Under the pieces are notes generated by a model. It saw only the letters and a program-made list of their open reading frames with translations. It was not told the origin of the DNA and searched no databases. From positions 1 through 64,000 of the forward strand of contig NZ_JXYA01000045.1 in NCBI RefSeq assembly GCF_000967655.1: a stretch of DNA of 64,000 nt. Direction: 5' to 3'. Source of the DNA: Pseudoalteromonas rubra. GTDB lineage: Bacteria > Pseudomonadota > Gammaproteobacteria > Enterobacterales > Alteromonadaceae. A program made the position numbers and the translations under genes. Of the stretch, positions 49,850 through 58,129 are shown in pieces; the first letter of the stretch is position 1, and the number at the start of each line of letters is the position of its first letter.

Positions 49850-52486
49850 ATGAGTTATCAGGTTCTGGCGCGTAAATGGCGTCCACAGTCGTTCCACGAA
49901 ATGATGGGACAGGAGCATGTTAAGCAGGCACTCATCAATGCATTGAATGAGCAGCGACTGCATCATGCCTATCTGTTTACCGGCACGCGGGGCGTGGGCA
50001 AAACAACCATTGCGAGGATCTTCGCCAAGAGCCTGAACTGCGAGGTGGGGATCACCTCCACCCCGTGTGGCCAATGTAGTGCGTGTGAAGAGATTGAAGC
50101 CGGTAAGTTCATTGATCTTATCGAGATAGATGCTGCATCGCGTACTAAGGTCGAAGACACCAGAGAAATTCTGGACAATGTGCAATATGCGCCAACGCGT
50201 GGTCGCTACAAAGTGTACCTGATTGACGAAGTGCACATGTTGTCCAAGCACAGTTTTAATGCTTTGCTGAAAACCCTGGAAGAGCCGCCGGAACATGTTA
50301 AGTTCCTGCTGGCGACCACAGATCCGCAAAAATTACCGATCACCATATTATCGCGCTGTTTGCAGTTTAACCTTAATGCCATGGCGCAGAGCCAGATAGT
50401 AACCCAGCTGGCGCAGATTTTGCCCCAGGAGTCTGTCAACTTCGAACAGACGGCACTGGAAGTCCTGGCCAAGGCAGCAGACGGCAGTATGCGTGATGCA
50501 CTGAGCCTTACCGATCAGGCTATTGCACAAACGAATGGTGAGCTGAATTTACCGGCTGTGCAACAAATGCTTGGCCTGATGGACAGCAGCCATGCCGTAT
50601 TACTGATGGCCGCCGTGCTATCGCAAGACGGTGAAACCCTGTTGGCAGAAGTGGCCGATATTGCGTTGAAAAATGGCAACTTCGCCAGCGTGCTGGATGA
50701 TCTGATCAGCCTGCTGCATCTGGTACAGCTTACGCAGTTAGTGCCTCAGGCCGCCAATTTTGGCCAGTTCGAGGCTGAGCAGGTAAAAACACTGGCTCAG
50801 CAGCTAACACCGCAGGACACTCAGTTTATGTACCAGTTGCTGCTTGCGGGTAAAAAAGACTTAAGCTGGGCACCTGAACCCAGGCTTGGTTTTGAAATGA
50901 TCATGCTGAGACTACTGGCGTTCGAGCGTGCCGATTTTTCTCAGGCCGCTGGTCCGACGCCTGCGGGACCTGCAAAGGATCAGGGTAAAGTCGGCAAGCT
51001 GCGGGATATGTTAAGTGCTAAACAGCGTGGTCCTCAGGCTCAACTCAGCACGCCTGCACCTGAGCGCCAGGATCCCGTGGCACAACATCAGGCAAAGACC
51101 TCTGAGCCACAGCCCGTGCCACAGCAAAGTGCAGAAGTAGCAGCACAGCAAAGCCCCGCGCCTGCACAGCAGCCAAATGCACAAGCAGCTCCACAGCAAG
51201 CTTACGCGCCTGAGCAACCTGGACAGCAGCCAAATGCACAAGCTGCTCCTCAGCAAGCTTATACGCCTGAGCAACCTGGACAGCAGCCAAATGCACAAGC
51301 TGCTCCTCAGCAAGCTTATACGCCTGAGCAACCTGCACAGCAGCCAAATGCACAAGCTGCTCCTCAGCAAGCTTACACGCCTGAGCAACCTGTACAGCAA
51401 ACTGCGCCACAGCAGCCGATACCATCAGCTGAGCAGATGAATGCGGAACCGGCACATACGGCGCTGCCTCAGCAATCACCGGAAGATGTCTCGATTGAAC
51501 AACAATATCAGGACATCATGGCGCAGGCCGAATCACAGGGGTATGAGCAACATCAGAGCGGATCTGCGCATCAGCCAGTGCCCACTGTGCAGCAAAATAG
51601 TGCGCCCCAGCAGGAGACACAAGCACCAGAGCACACGCCAGTGCAACAGCTGGCGCAAAAGCAGCAACAGGCTCAATCGGCCATTGCCCGCATTTTACAA
51701 AACCGGCAGATCTCCGGGGCAGGCAGGTTGCTGGGAGGAGAGGGCGAAGCAAAAAAGTCTGAGCCGCAACAGGGAGCTGGCACGGTGCCCGGCGCTGTTG
51801 CGTCAGGCAGAAGATTGCCACACACCCCGCTTGCAGATGATAGCCAACAAAGCGCACAGCATTTGGCTCAACCACAAGAGCAGATCCCTGAGCAACCGCA
51901 GCAAGTTTTCCAGCCTGCTGCAGTGCAGCGCAAAGCCAAAAAGCCCGAAATGGCAGAGCGCTTTAAAAAAGATGAAAGCAAGCTGGCACCTGAACTGCTT
52001 GAACAGTTAGCACCGCAAGCGCCGGGTGAACAGGAAACTCAGGAAACAACTCTGGATATTCCTGCACCAGAGAACTTTGTCAGCCCAATCAGTGACATTA
52101 AATTCGCCCACCAAAAAGATGATTGGGCACAGATGATTGAACAAATGCAACTGGGTGGTCGGGTCAGGCAGTTTGCGTTGCATGCCATGTTCAACCAGCA
52201 AGGTCAGCATTGTACTTTGCAGGTAGAGCAGAGCCAGCAACATCTGGATTCCAGTATGCTCAGAGAAAAATTGCACGAAAGCTTGGCTGAGCAACTCAAT
52301 GAGCCGGTAGAGCTCAATATTGAATTTGTTGACGTAGTGAACAACACGCCATTTCTTATCCAGCAGGATATTGATCAGCAGAGATACCTGCAGGCGGTTG
52401 ATGCGGTCAATAACGATCCCGTGATCCAGGCCTTTGCCCGTGAGTTTGAGGCCTCGGTAGACGAAAAATCGGTAAGGGCATTGTAA
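49850..52486 (+). CDS. dnaX: DNA polymerase III subunit tau (and gamma by frameshifting)
   Basis: 878 aa clamp-loader subunit. N-terminal AAA+ ATPase: GTRGVGKTTIARIFAKSLNC (Walker A), the zinc knuckle CGQCSAC, DEVHML (Walker B) and a sensor region LLATTDPQKLP. Domain III extends to about residue 370. A very long Gln/Pro/Ala linker (about 400-620) follows, containing four 19-aa repeats, then the tau-specific C-terminus that binds polymerase and helicase in E. coli. It is longer than E. coli DnaX (643 aa), almost all from the linker. A slippery A AAA AAG in frame at codons 634-636 with a -1 frame TGA directly after would give a 637-aa gamma form. Confidence 0.95.
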   Translation: MSYQVLARKWRPQSFHEMMGQEHVKQALINALNEQRLHHAYLFTGTRGVGKTTIARIFAKSLNCEVGITSTPCGQCSACEEIEAGKFIDLIEIDAASRTKVEDTREILDNVQYAPTRGRYKVYLIDEVHMLSKHSFNALLKTLEEPPEHVKFLLATTDPQKLPITILSRCLQFNLNAMAQSQIVTQLAQILPQESVNFEQTALEVLAKAADGSMRDALSLTDQAIAQTNGELNLPAVQQMLGLMDSSHAVLLMAAVLSQDGETLLAEVADIALKNGNFASVLDDLISLLHLVQLTQLVPQAANFGQFEAEQVKTLAQQLTPQDTQFMYQLLLAGKKDLSWAPEPRLGFEMIMLRLLAFERADFSQAAGPTPAGPAKDQGKVGKLRDMLSAKQRGPQAQLSTPAPERQDPVAQHQAKTSEPQPVPQQSAEVAAQQSPAPAQQPNAQAAPQQAYAPEQPGQQPNAQAAPQQAYTPEQPGQQPNAQAAPQQAYTPEQPAQQPNAQAAPQQAYTPEQPVQQTAPQQPIPSAEQMNAEPAHTALPQQSPEDVSIEQQYQDIMAQAESQGYEQHQSGSAHQPVPTVQQNSAPQQETQAPEHTPVQQLAQKQQQAQSAIARILQNRQISGAGRLLGGEGEAKKSEPQQGAGTVPGAVASGRRLPHTPLADDSQQSAQHLAQPQEQIPEQPQQVFQPAAVQRKAKKPEMAERFKKDESKLAPELLEQLAPQAPGEQETQETTLDIPAPENFVSPISDIKFAHQKDDWAQMIEQMQLGGRVRQFALHAMFNQQGQHCTLQVEQSQQHLDSSMLREKLHESLAEQLNEPVELNIEFVDVVNNTPFLIQQDIDQQRYLQAVDAVNNDPVIQAFAREFEASVDEKSVRAL
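51167..51394 (+). repeat. Four 57-bp tandem repeats in the dnaX linker
   Basis: Units begin at 51167, 51224, 51281 and 51338. Each encodes QQPNAQAAPQQAYTPEQPG with small changes (Ala for Thr in unit 1; Gly, Gly, Ala, Val at the end). The copies are nearly identical at DNA level, pointing to slippage or recombination expansion in a disordered linker. Confidence 0.93.
51733..51802 (+). promoter_or_regulatory. Programmed -1 ribosomal frameshift signal in dnaX
   Basis: Three parts are visible in the E. coli order: an internal Shine-Dalgarno-like GGGAGGAG (51733-51740), ten bases of spacer, the slippery heptamer A AAA AAG (51751-51757) in the correct zero-frame phasing, and a downstream stem CGCAACAG / CTGTTGCG (51765-51772 with 51795-51802) enclosing a small GGCA/TGCC stem. 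In the -1 frame the next codons are GTC and TGA (51757-51762). Confidence 0.85.
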
Positions 52487-52552
52487 TTGCGCAAGTAAGC
52501 CCTTATCTTGTATCCCATAGAATTTTAATTTTGAAGTGTAAGAGAGCAGACT

Positions 52553-52879
52553 ATGTTTAAAGGTGGAATGGGCAATATCATGAAGCAGGCGCAGCAAATG
52601 CAAGAGCGCATGGAAAAAGCCCAGGAAGAGATTAAAAACCTCGAAGTCGTTGGCGAAGCAGGCGCAGGCCTGGTTAAAGTCACTATGCTGGGCAGCCACA
52701 ACGTGCGCCGCGTAGAGATCGACGAAAGCCTGATGGAAGACGACAAAGACATGATCGAAGACTTGCTGGCAGCAGCGGTCAATGACGCTGTACGCCGTGT
52801 AGGTGAAGAGTCGCAAAAGCGCATGTCAGAAGTCACCGGCGGTATGCAGATGCCACCAGGCTTTAAGATGCCTTTCTAA
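52553..52879 (+). CDS. ybaB: YbaB/EbfC nucleoid-associated protein
   Basis: 108 aa DNA-binding dimer. MFKGGMGNIMKQAQQMQERM begins the family, followed by the helical EKAQEEIKNLEVVGEAGAGL and VNDAVRRVGEESQKRMSEVT and a C-terminal MPPGFKMPF tail. EbfC-type proteins coat DNA and affect expression broadly. It lies 66 bases after dnaX as in many gammaproteobacteria and is followed by a terminator. The usual next gene, recR, is not here. Confidence 0.94.
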   Translation: MFKGGMGNIMKQAQQMQERMEKAQEEIKNLEVVGEAGAGLVKVTMLGSHNVRRVEIDESLMEDDKDMIEDLLAAAVNDAVRRVGEESQKRMSEVTGGMQMPPGFKMPF

Positions 52880-52892
52880 TTGAAAGTTAGAG

Positions 52893-52921
52893 AAAATAGC
52901 GCCTGATGGCGCTATTTTTTT
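52893..52921 (+). terminator. Terminator after ybaB
   Basis: AAAATAGCGCC-TGAT-GGCGCTATTTT, an eleven-base stem running into a seven-T stretch. Confidence 0.92.
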
Positions 52922-52966
52922 GCTTAAAACCAGACTGTTTCCAACAGCAAAATAGCAAGGACATAA

Positions 52967-53548
52967 ATGAGTAAGCGTGCGCTGGTTTTTCCAGCCAATT
53001 TTAAGCTGGTTTTATATGCAATGGCGGCGATGGTTGTGGTGCAGCTGTTGGGGAGCGTGATTGGCTTGCCGGTGGGTCGACTCGGGATCATCCCGCATAA
53101 TGAGTATTACCTGAGTGGCATTCTCACCGCGCCTTTTGTGCATGGCAGCTGGGGTCACTTAATGAGTAACTTGATTGGCCTCACTATCAGTGGTTATCTG
53201 GCCGCGAGGTTACCCAAGTTTAAAAGAGCCACTTTGCTAATCCTGGTTGCGACCGGGCTACTCGTGTGGCTGTTTGCCGGCTCTGGCAATCATATTGGCG
53301 CATCTGGCCTGGTCATGGGATATTTTGGCCTGTTACTGGGCGCTGCGCTGTTCAACCGTGATGTGCTTGGCATCGTGAGCTTTATTGCCTTATTGATACT
53401 CACTTATTATGCCAACATCAGCTTTTTAGCGACTTTGCTCGATTTCTCAGCGCAGACCAGCAGCTCAAGCCATATCTTTGGTTTTATTAGCGGACTGGGC
53501 GCAGCTTATTTGACAAAGACAAGTCGCAAAAGGAGTTTTAAATGTTGA
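52967..53548 (+). CDS. Rhomboid family intramembrane serine protease
   Basis: 193 aa with six hydrophobic segments. Rhomboid hallmarks: the L1 loop and TM2 His/Asn region APFVHGSWGHLMSNLIG, the catalytic serine in GASG (Ser113, NHIGASGLVMGYFG), and the catalytic His169 in SSSHIFGFISG. It cleaves membrane proteins within or near the lipid bilayer; the substrate is unknown. The length fits the small bacterial type. The GGxGxxRGGxxG-free C-terminus and absence of nearby GlyGly-CTERM proteins argue against a rhombosortase call. Its last seven bases overlap the next gene. Confidence 0.87.
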   Translation: MSKRALVFPANFKLVLYAMAAMVVVQLLGSVIGLPVGRLGIIPHNEYYLSGILTAPFVHGSWGHLMSNLIGLTISGYLAARLPKFKRATLLILVATGLLVWLFAGSGNHIGASGLVMGYFGLLLGAALFNRDVLGIVSFIALLILTYYANISFLATLLDFSAQTSSSSHIFGFISGLGAAYLTKTSRKRSFKC

Positions 53549-54348
53549 GAGTGAGTCTTGTCACACTGTTTCTATTAATATCATCAGTGGCCAATGCCGC
53601 TAGTTTTACTGTCGTGGAAATGCCCAAGTCGAAGTACCTTGCAAAAACACCAAAGATCACGGTGGCATTACCCGCTTCATATTCCTCAAATTCGAGCAAA
53701 AGGTACCCGGTGCTTTACCTGCTTGATGGTGAACTGAATGGTGAATTAGTTCATGGCATGTTGCAAAGGCTGCACGCATCAAACGGGTCTTACGAACATA
53801 TAATTGTTGGCATAACCAGTCAAAATCGAATAAAGGATTTTGCACCAACAGTAAATCAGGATCCGAGAGGACCTGTTGGCGAAGGGGGTGGGGGAGATGC
53901 TTTCTTAGATTTCATTGAAAAAGAGCTTATGCCAACCATTGCTGAAGATTACCGCACGGGTCAATTCAATTCGCTTGCCGGGCACTCTATCGCGGGCTTA
54001 TTAGTGCTCCATAGCTTTCAGTCTCGACCTGCATTATTTCAAAGCTTTTTAGCATTCAGCCCCGCTGTTTGGTGGGGCGCGCGTGAAACCGCCGAAGCAA
54101 CCAAGAAATATGTGTCATCACAAAGACGGGTGCAAAACTACCTCTATATGAATATAGGAAGCGAAGGCGGCGAAATGCGCGAGGTTTATGATTCCCTGGC
54201 AGGCACAATATTAAGAAATCGTCACTTAGACGCAAAACTGCAGCTAGACGAGTTTGATGATGAGTCGCACGATTTTACACTGGCCGTTGGCTTATATAAT
54301 GCGTTAAAAGGGCTGTTTCAGTACCAACAGCAGCAAGAAGGGAAATAA
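53542..54348 (+). CDS. Secreted alpha/beta hydrolase, esterase D/IroE-like
   Basis: 268 aa. A signal peptide ends near SSVANAASFT. The esterase fold shows YPVLYLLDGELNGELVHGML, an HIIVGITSQNRIKDFAPT segment and the nucleophile elbow GHSIAG (Ser149). A late DDESHDFTLAVGLYNAL provides the likely catalytic His. Similar proteins hydrolyse siderophore esters (IroE), S-formylglutathione or simple esters; the signal peptide suggests the periplasm or outside. It overlaps the rhomboid gene by seven bases and lies two bases from the DUF1330 gene, so these form an operon. Confidence 0.83.
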   Translation: MLRVSLVTLFLLISSVANAASFTVVEMPKSKYLAKTPKITVALPASYSSNSSKRYPVLYLLDGELNGELVHGMLQRLHASNGSYEHIIVGITSQNRIKDFAPTVNQDPRGPVGEGGGGDAFLDFIEKELMPTIAEDYRTGQFNSLAGHSIAGLLVLHSFQSRPALFQSFLAFSPAVWWGARETAEATKKYVSSQRRVQNYLYMNIGSEGGEMREVYDSLAGTILRNRHLDAKLQLDEFDDESHDFTLAVGLYNALKGLFQYQQQQEGK

Positions 54349-54350
54349 CT

Positions 54351-54653
54351 ATGTATGAATATTTAGTCGGGTTAGCGGTTTCAGATGATGAAGTGTACGC
54401 CCAATATCGCGCTGCGATGACGCCTATTTTGCACGTTTATCAGGGCGGGTTTGGGTTCGACTTTATCGTCAGTGAAGTACTGCAATCTGAAACGGATAAA
54501 CCAATCAACCGGGTCTTTACTATCCAGTTTCCAAGTAAAGAAATGTCTGAGCGTTTTTTCTCAGACGAAGACTACTTGCAGGTAAAGGTGCGCTATTTTG
54601 ATGCGTCGGTTGCGCACACCACAATTATTTCTAGCTATGAAAAGCACAATTGA
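54351..54653 (+). CDS. DUF1330-like small protein
   Basis: 100 aa. The layout YAQYRAAMTPILHVYQGGFG, then VFTIQFPSKEMSERFFSDED, resembles DUF1330, a dimeric ferredoxin-like alpha/beta fold of unknown function. It starts two bases after the esterase stop and appears to be the last gene of that operon. The function cannot be derived. Confidence 0.72.
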   Translation: MYEYLVGLAVSDDEVYAQYRAAMTPILHVYQGGFGFDFIVSEVLQSETDKPINRVFTIQFPSKEMSERFFSDEDYLQVKVRYFDASVAHTTIISSYEKHN

Positions 54654-55015
54654 AGTGTGCACATTGTCAATCATAAGAATAAATGAATAAGAGCAAGAGT
54701 ATGATGTTCAGGCAAATAGTCAAAGCAACAACAGGTTTGAACAAGTCAATGTCGTGTTTACCCGCAACTGATATACGAAATAGTGGCCTTGATGTGGGCG
54801 TACTGACTAATGACTCGAGCTCTGAGATTTAGGGTTTGACTTTAGAGGTTTTGTAGAGAGTTACAGCAGTATTTTGGCTCTTCTGTTGTAATTGGATCAG
54901 ATTACTGTAATGGAATAATTAGTGAGGTTTAGGTTATTCTCTTACGGTAACTAATCTAGATGGATAACTGAGCAGCAATACTTGCACTTTATGTTAAGAA
55001 AAAAAGGAGAAGAAA
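54654..55015. other. Intergenic region, no clear feature
   Basis: One 43-codon ORF with a weak ribosome-binding site (from ATG 54702) was considered and not called. AAGGAGAAGAAA at the right end is the ribosome-binding site of the next gene. No terminator or promoter is convincing. Confidence 0.4.
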
Positions 55016-55759
55016 GTGAAGGAATCGATTTTCGTAATGTTGTTTTTCAGTGGTTTGTCACATGCTGAGATATTTAAGTGCGTCGAAAATGGACGGGTTA
55101 AATATCAAGATAGACCATGCACCAAAGCTGAGGTGCAGTTAGAGACGAACCTCAATAACAATAGTGTTTTTGGAAAAAGTTACTACAAGAAGTGTGCTTT
55201 AGAAACGCTAAAAGACGGCATGCGGCTTTTTGTAGCGCCTCATGTACCTAATAAAATGGTGTGTGGGCAGCCATCGGGTGTTACAAAAGAGGCCATTTTA
55301 AAGCACATTCCAAATGGGCGTATTTTGCCTGACTCCCCGAGTGAAAACATTATATCTCTTCAGTGGGAAACAAGTAGAGGGTATAAATACCGAATGGAGT
55401 ATTTTAAAAATGATGGCTTTATTCATAATGCGGTACTGTTTCCACCCGATAAGATTAAGAGCTCCACTGGTACATATATAAACCGCTCAAATGATTTAGA
55501 TTCAGCAATTTTAAATATGTGCAAGAGTCAATGGCCTGGTGAGTATAGGCAGCAAGAATATTGTGTAAAGAAACAAACTGAAGCTGCTATGCGTATCGGT
55601 GCTAGATTGAACGATTATGAAGGTGGCACTGTAGAAAAGAGTATTTTCAACAGCTGTATGAAGAAATGGAGGAAAGGTAAGGGCTTATTGTCGATTGATT
55701 ACAGGCAAGCTGATTATTGTATTAAAAAGGAAGTTGAATCATATCATAACCTAAAATGA
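55016..55759 (+). CDS. DUF4124-containing secreted protein
   Basis: 247 aa from a GTG start behind AAGGAG. A short signal peptide (KESIFVMLFFSGLSHA) precedes EIFKCVENGRVKYQDRPCTK, the DUF4124 signature. The remainder has a Cys-rich pattern with two related segments, ILNMCKSQWPGEYRQQEYCV and IFNSCMKKWRKGKG...DYRQADYCI, suggesting an internal repeat of a CxKxW...YRQxxYC motif. Probably periplasmic, disulfide-bonded. Function unknown; the gene stands alone. Confidence 0.78.
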   Translation: MKESIFVMLFFSGLSHAEIFKCVENGRVKYQDRPCTKAEVQLETNLNNNSVFGKSYYKKCALETLKDGMRLFVAPHVPNKMVCGQPSGVTKEAILKHIPNGRILPDSPSENIISLQWETSRGYKYRMEYFKNDGFIHNAVLFPPDKIKSSTGTYINRSNDLDSAILNMCKSQWPGEYRQQEYCVKKQTEAAMRIGARLNDYEGGTVEKSIFNSCMKKWRKGKGLLSIDYRQADYCIKKEVESYHNLK

Positions 55760-56089
55760 CAAGCATGTGTGCGGCTCTGGTGAGGGAATCTAAATTTGTG
55801 TAGCTGACTGAACATTCTGATAACGGTCAGTTACTACCTATTTTAAGCACTTCTCAGGGGTAATAAATTATCGATTGTCGTTGCTCTAAATTTACTACAG
55901 CCACTCACAAATCAGGCAGCCTTTGATGTTGCGAAAAGGGGTCAAAACCGTAGAAGTTTCTCCAAGGCTTTGTTTATAGCTGTTTTACCACACGGATTCT
56001 ACATTCCACCTAAGAAGCGTAACGCCGAAAATGGCCACACAAGCGGCCATTCTCGCTCAGCCTCAACGGCTAACTCACGGTGTGTTTTA
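55760..56089. other. Intergenic region with a hairpin serving the minus-strand gene
   Basis: No gene recognised. AATGGCC (56030-56036) and GGCCATT (56045-56051) form a stem 39 or so bases past the stop of the small minus-strand gene, with a T-run on that strand, so it may be that gene's terminator. An ORF at 55970-56347 on the plus strand is the shadow of that gene. Confidence 0.45.
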
Positions 56090-56320
56090 CTACCAATATA
56101 CTTTGGTTACTTTGAGTCTTCCGCCATCGTTTTCACACATAGCCCCCAAATTTGGGATATAAGTCTGCGAAATTTTAAACCACAATTGAACCTGGTTGCT
56201 ATCGAGGCATTGGAAGTGATAGTAGCGAAAGTTTCCCGGGTCGATGCCCCGGGCTGGAGCTGTGGCACTGAGTGTCAACATACCCGCTGCAATGGCAAAG
56301 AGTGTTATAAGCTTTTTCAT
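56090..56320 (-). CDS. Small secreted protein of unknown function
   Basis: 76 aa. ATG 56320 follows AAGGA at proper spacing; an upstream ATG would add five residues without better support. A signal peptide (MKKLITLFAIAAGMLTLSAT, then APARG) yields a mature chain of about 50 residues with two cysteines (FQCLDSNQ, AMCENDGG). The layout is loosely like the small DUF6289 secreted proteins, but similarity is too weak to name. It stands alone between AT-rich spacers. Confidence 0.6.
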   Translation of the reverse strand: MKKLITLFAIAAGMLTLSATAPARGIDPGNFRYYHFQCLDSNQVQLWFKISQTYIPNLGAMCENDGGRLKVTKVYW

Positions 56321-56690
56321 GTTAGTTTCCTTCATATATTATTTTGATCCCTCCACAGGCAATGACCTTCTTTGTGTTTTAATGTCATTGAATGTGAACA
56401 AGTTTAATATTATGTGATCCATCCTGTGCCTGTCTATGTTTTGCTCAAATTACAAACCAGTCAAATCACTATGTAGCTACATCCTTATGATATAAAAGAG
56501 GTTGTTCTTATGGGGTATCTGACAGGCCCATTGTCTTGCTGCAATAAAATAGGGCGTATCGTTTGCAATATGATTCATTTTTAGGTACGTTTAATTAGCA
56601 CTAAATATACAAACTTTATTTAGCTAGTGCAGAACAATAAGAAAAGCCTTAACCGTCATCTAAGCTGTACCTGGACCAAGGAGGAAGAGG
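56321..56690. other. AT-rich intergenic region
   Basis: No gene seen. It must hold the promoters of the divergent small secreted protein gene and of the DUF998 gene; AAGGAGGAAGAGG just before 56691 is a strong ribosome-binding site for the latter. Confidence 0.4.
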
Positions 56691-57296
56691 ATGTTTGAGT
56701 TTTATGCAGCGTTATTAGGCCTGATAGCAACCGTATGGATCACATTCGGTGTTTATATTGCAGGTCGGTTTTATCCTAACTACGATCACATCAATCAATT
56801 TTGCAGTGAACTGGGGGCTGCGGGCAGCCCCACTCAGAAGCTGTCTCCCTGGATTAACAATTATCCACTGAGTGTGATGTTTGTTGTCTTTGGCTGGCAC
56901 GTTACTCAGTTGCCAGATGCCAGTATTGCGTTTTATATCACGGGCATCTTGATCATGTTTCATGGTATTGGGACCTGGTTTGCGGGTTATTTTCCGATGG
57001 ACAAAGACCCTTACACGCCTACACCCAGCAAACAGTGTTTGATCCACTCAACCGCAGGCTCTGTTGTCATGTTAACCTTAATGCTTGCACCTGTGTTTGT
57101 GGCCATCAGCCCGGATTCAGAGCTGGTTGCCCCCTGGTTTCGTGTTTTTTCTGTCCTGACGGTACTTGCCTCGATGTTTTTCACCGTTAAGTTAGTCTCG
57201 GCATTTAAAATCAAACGGGGTGCGGGCTTGTACCAGCGCTTATCCTACTGGACTCAGCTCGTCTGGTTGAGCGTATTCTCTTTAGTGTTAGTGTAA
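56691..57296 (+). CDS. DUF998 integral membrane protein
   Basis: 201 aa, about six transmembrane segments, for example AALLGLIATVWITFGVYIAG, ITGILIMFHGIGTWFAGYFP and STAGSVVMLTLMLAPVFVAI. The loop after helix 1 with HINQFCSELGAAGSPTQKL and the FPMDKDPYTPTPSKQ-(x)-H segment are typical of DUF998. No biochemical function is known for this family. A very strong ribosome-binding site precedes ATG 56691. Expressed alone; convergent with the methyltransferase gene. Confidence 0.82.
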   Translation: MFEFYAALLGLIATVWITFGVYIAGRFYPNYDHINQFCSELGAAGSPTQKLSPWINNYPLSVMFVVFGWHVTQLPDASIAFYITGILIMFHGIGTWFAGYFPMDKDPYTPTPSKQCLIHSTAGSVVMLTLMLAPVFVAISPDSELVAPWFRVFSVLTVLASMFFTVKLVSAFKIKRGAGLYQRLSYWTQLVWLSVFSLVLV

Positions 57297-57304
57297 TGAG
57301 TATG

Positions 57305-57324
57305 GCCCGCGGGGAGTCGCGGGC
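57305..57324. terminator. GC-rich hairpin between convergent genes
   Basis: GCCCGCG and CGCGGGC pair around a six-base loop just past the DUF998 stop. No T-run, so termination strength is uncertain. Confidence 0.45.
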
Positions 57325-57343
57325 TGTGAGCTTACCTGTTGTA

Positions 57344-57928
57344 TTAAGGCTTCAGCGCCTCAACAATTAAGAAATCGCCTTCATGACTGTGGTGCCGCGT
57401 GTGTGATAATTGTACGAAACCGCTGTTTTGCAGGAGTGATTTTAGGCCATCAAGGGCCTTCAGGTTGGCGTGTACTTCCAGGCTGCCCTCTGTCGGGGCA
57501 TTCAGATCCTCACACAGCCAGATCTTACCACCAGGCTTGAGCGCCGAAAAAACCAATGCCATTGATTTATCGGGGTTTTGCCAGTGATGCACCGAAAACG
57601 CGGCGACGACCAAATCTTGGGTATTATCAGAGACATCCAGCGCTTCGGCGCCCGCTGCAAAAAATTGCAGCTGAGCATTGCTCAGTCCGGCTTTATCCTG
57701 TCGCTCTTTTGCCAGCGCTATCATTTTGGGTGTTGGATCGAGTGCTGTTACGCGTACATGCTGCGCCGATTGTGCCAGACATACGCTCAGATATCCGCCG
57801 CCACAGCCAAGCTCAACAATATTGAAACCAGGTTGTACACCCGCAAGTTGTGGGATCTGCTGGTGGAAATTCAGCTCGCCCCATTGCTCGTCATAGCTGC
57901 TTGCATGTTCATCATTCCAGTGGCTCAT
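57344..57928 (-). CDS. Class I SAM-dependent methyltransferase
   Basis: 194 aa. The AdoMet-binding motif I is FNIVELGCGGGYLSVCLA; motif II is VTALDPTPKMIALAKE; AEALDVSDNTQDLVVAAFSV and FSALKPGGKIWLCEDL complete the Methyltransf_11 fold. It belongs to the small-molecule methyltransferase class; no substrate is indicated by sequence or neighbours. The start at 57928 has AAGAGGAAC upstream. Expressed alone. Confidence 0.85.
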   Translation of the reverse strand: MSHWNDEHASSYDEQWGELNFHQQIPQLAGVQPGFNIVELGCGGGYLSVCLAQSAQHVRVTALDPTPKMIALAKERQDKAGLSNAQLQFFAAGAEALDVSDNTQDLVVAAFSVHHWQNPDKSMALVFSALKPGGKIWLCEDLNAPTEGSLEVHANLKALDGLKSLLQNSGFVQLSHTRHHSHEGDFLIVEALKP

Positions 57929-58129
57929 AAGTGTTCCTCTTGTAAATGGTATGGTGTCAGTATGCAGCTAAGATGCAGAGCAGGGCAGAGCCCAGGTTAT
58001 CTTAAAATCGGCTTATTTTAAGATTTGAGTATTGCGCGCAGTTTGTAACGTAAGAAATATTTACAGACACTTTTTTAGTCCACATTTTGTCGAATTCCGT
58101 ATTAACTAAAGAGACTAATAACACGGACT

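Noticed and set aside
50851..50880. A6-G run (GGT AAA AAA GAC) as the dnaX frameshift site
   Set aside because: Wrong zero-frame phasing, inside domain III, and no upstream Shine-Dalgarno or downstream stem; the site at 51751 fits on all counts.
51045..51479. Minus-strand and alternative-frame ORFs across the dnaX linker
   Set aside because: Shadows of the Gln/Pro/Ala-rich repeat coding sequence.
52967..53548. Rhombosortase call for the rhomboid protein
   Set aside because: No GlyGly-CTERM substrate is visible nearby and only general rhomboid motifs are seen.
54702..54833. 43-codon ORF in the spacer after the DUF1330 gene
   Set aside because: Weak ribosome-binding site and no recognisable composition or signal; insufficient support.
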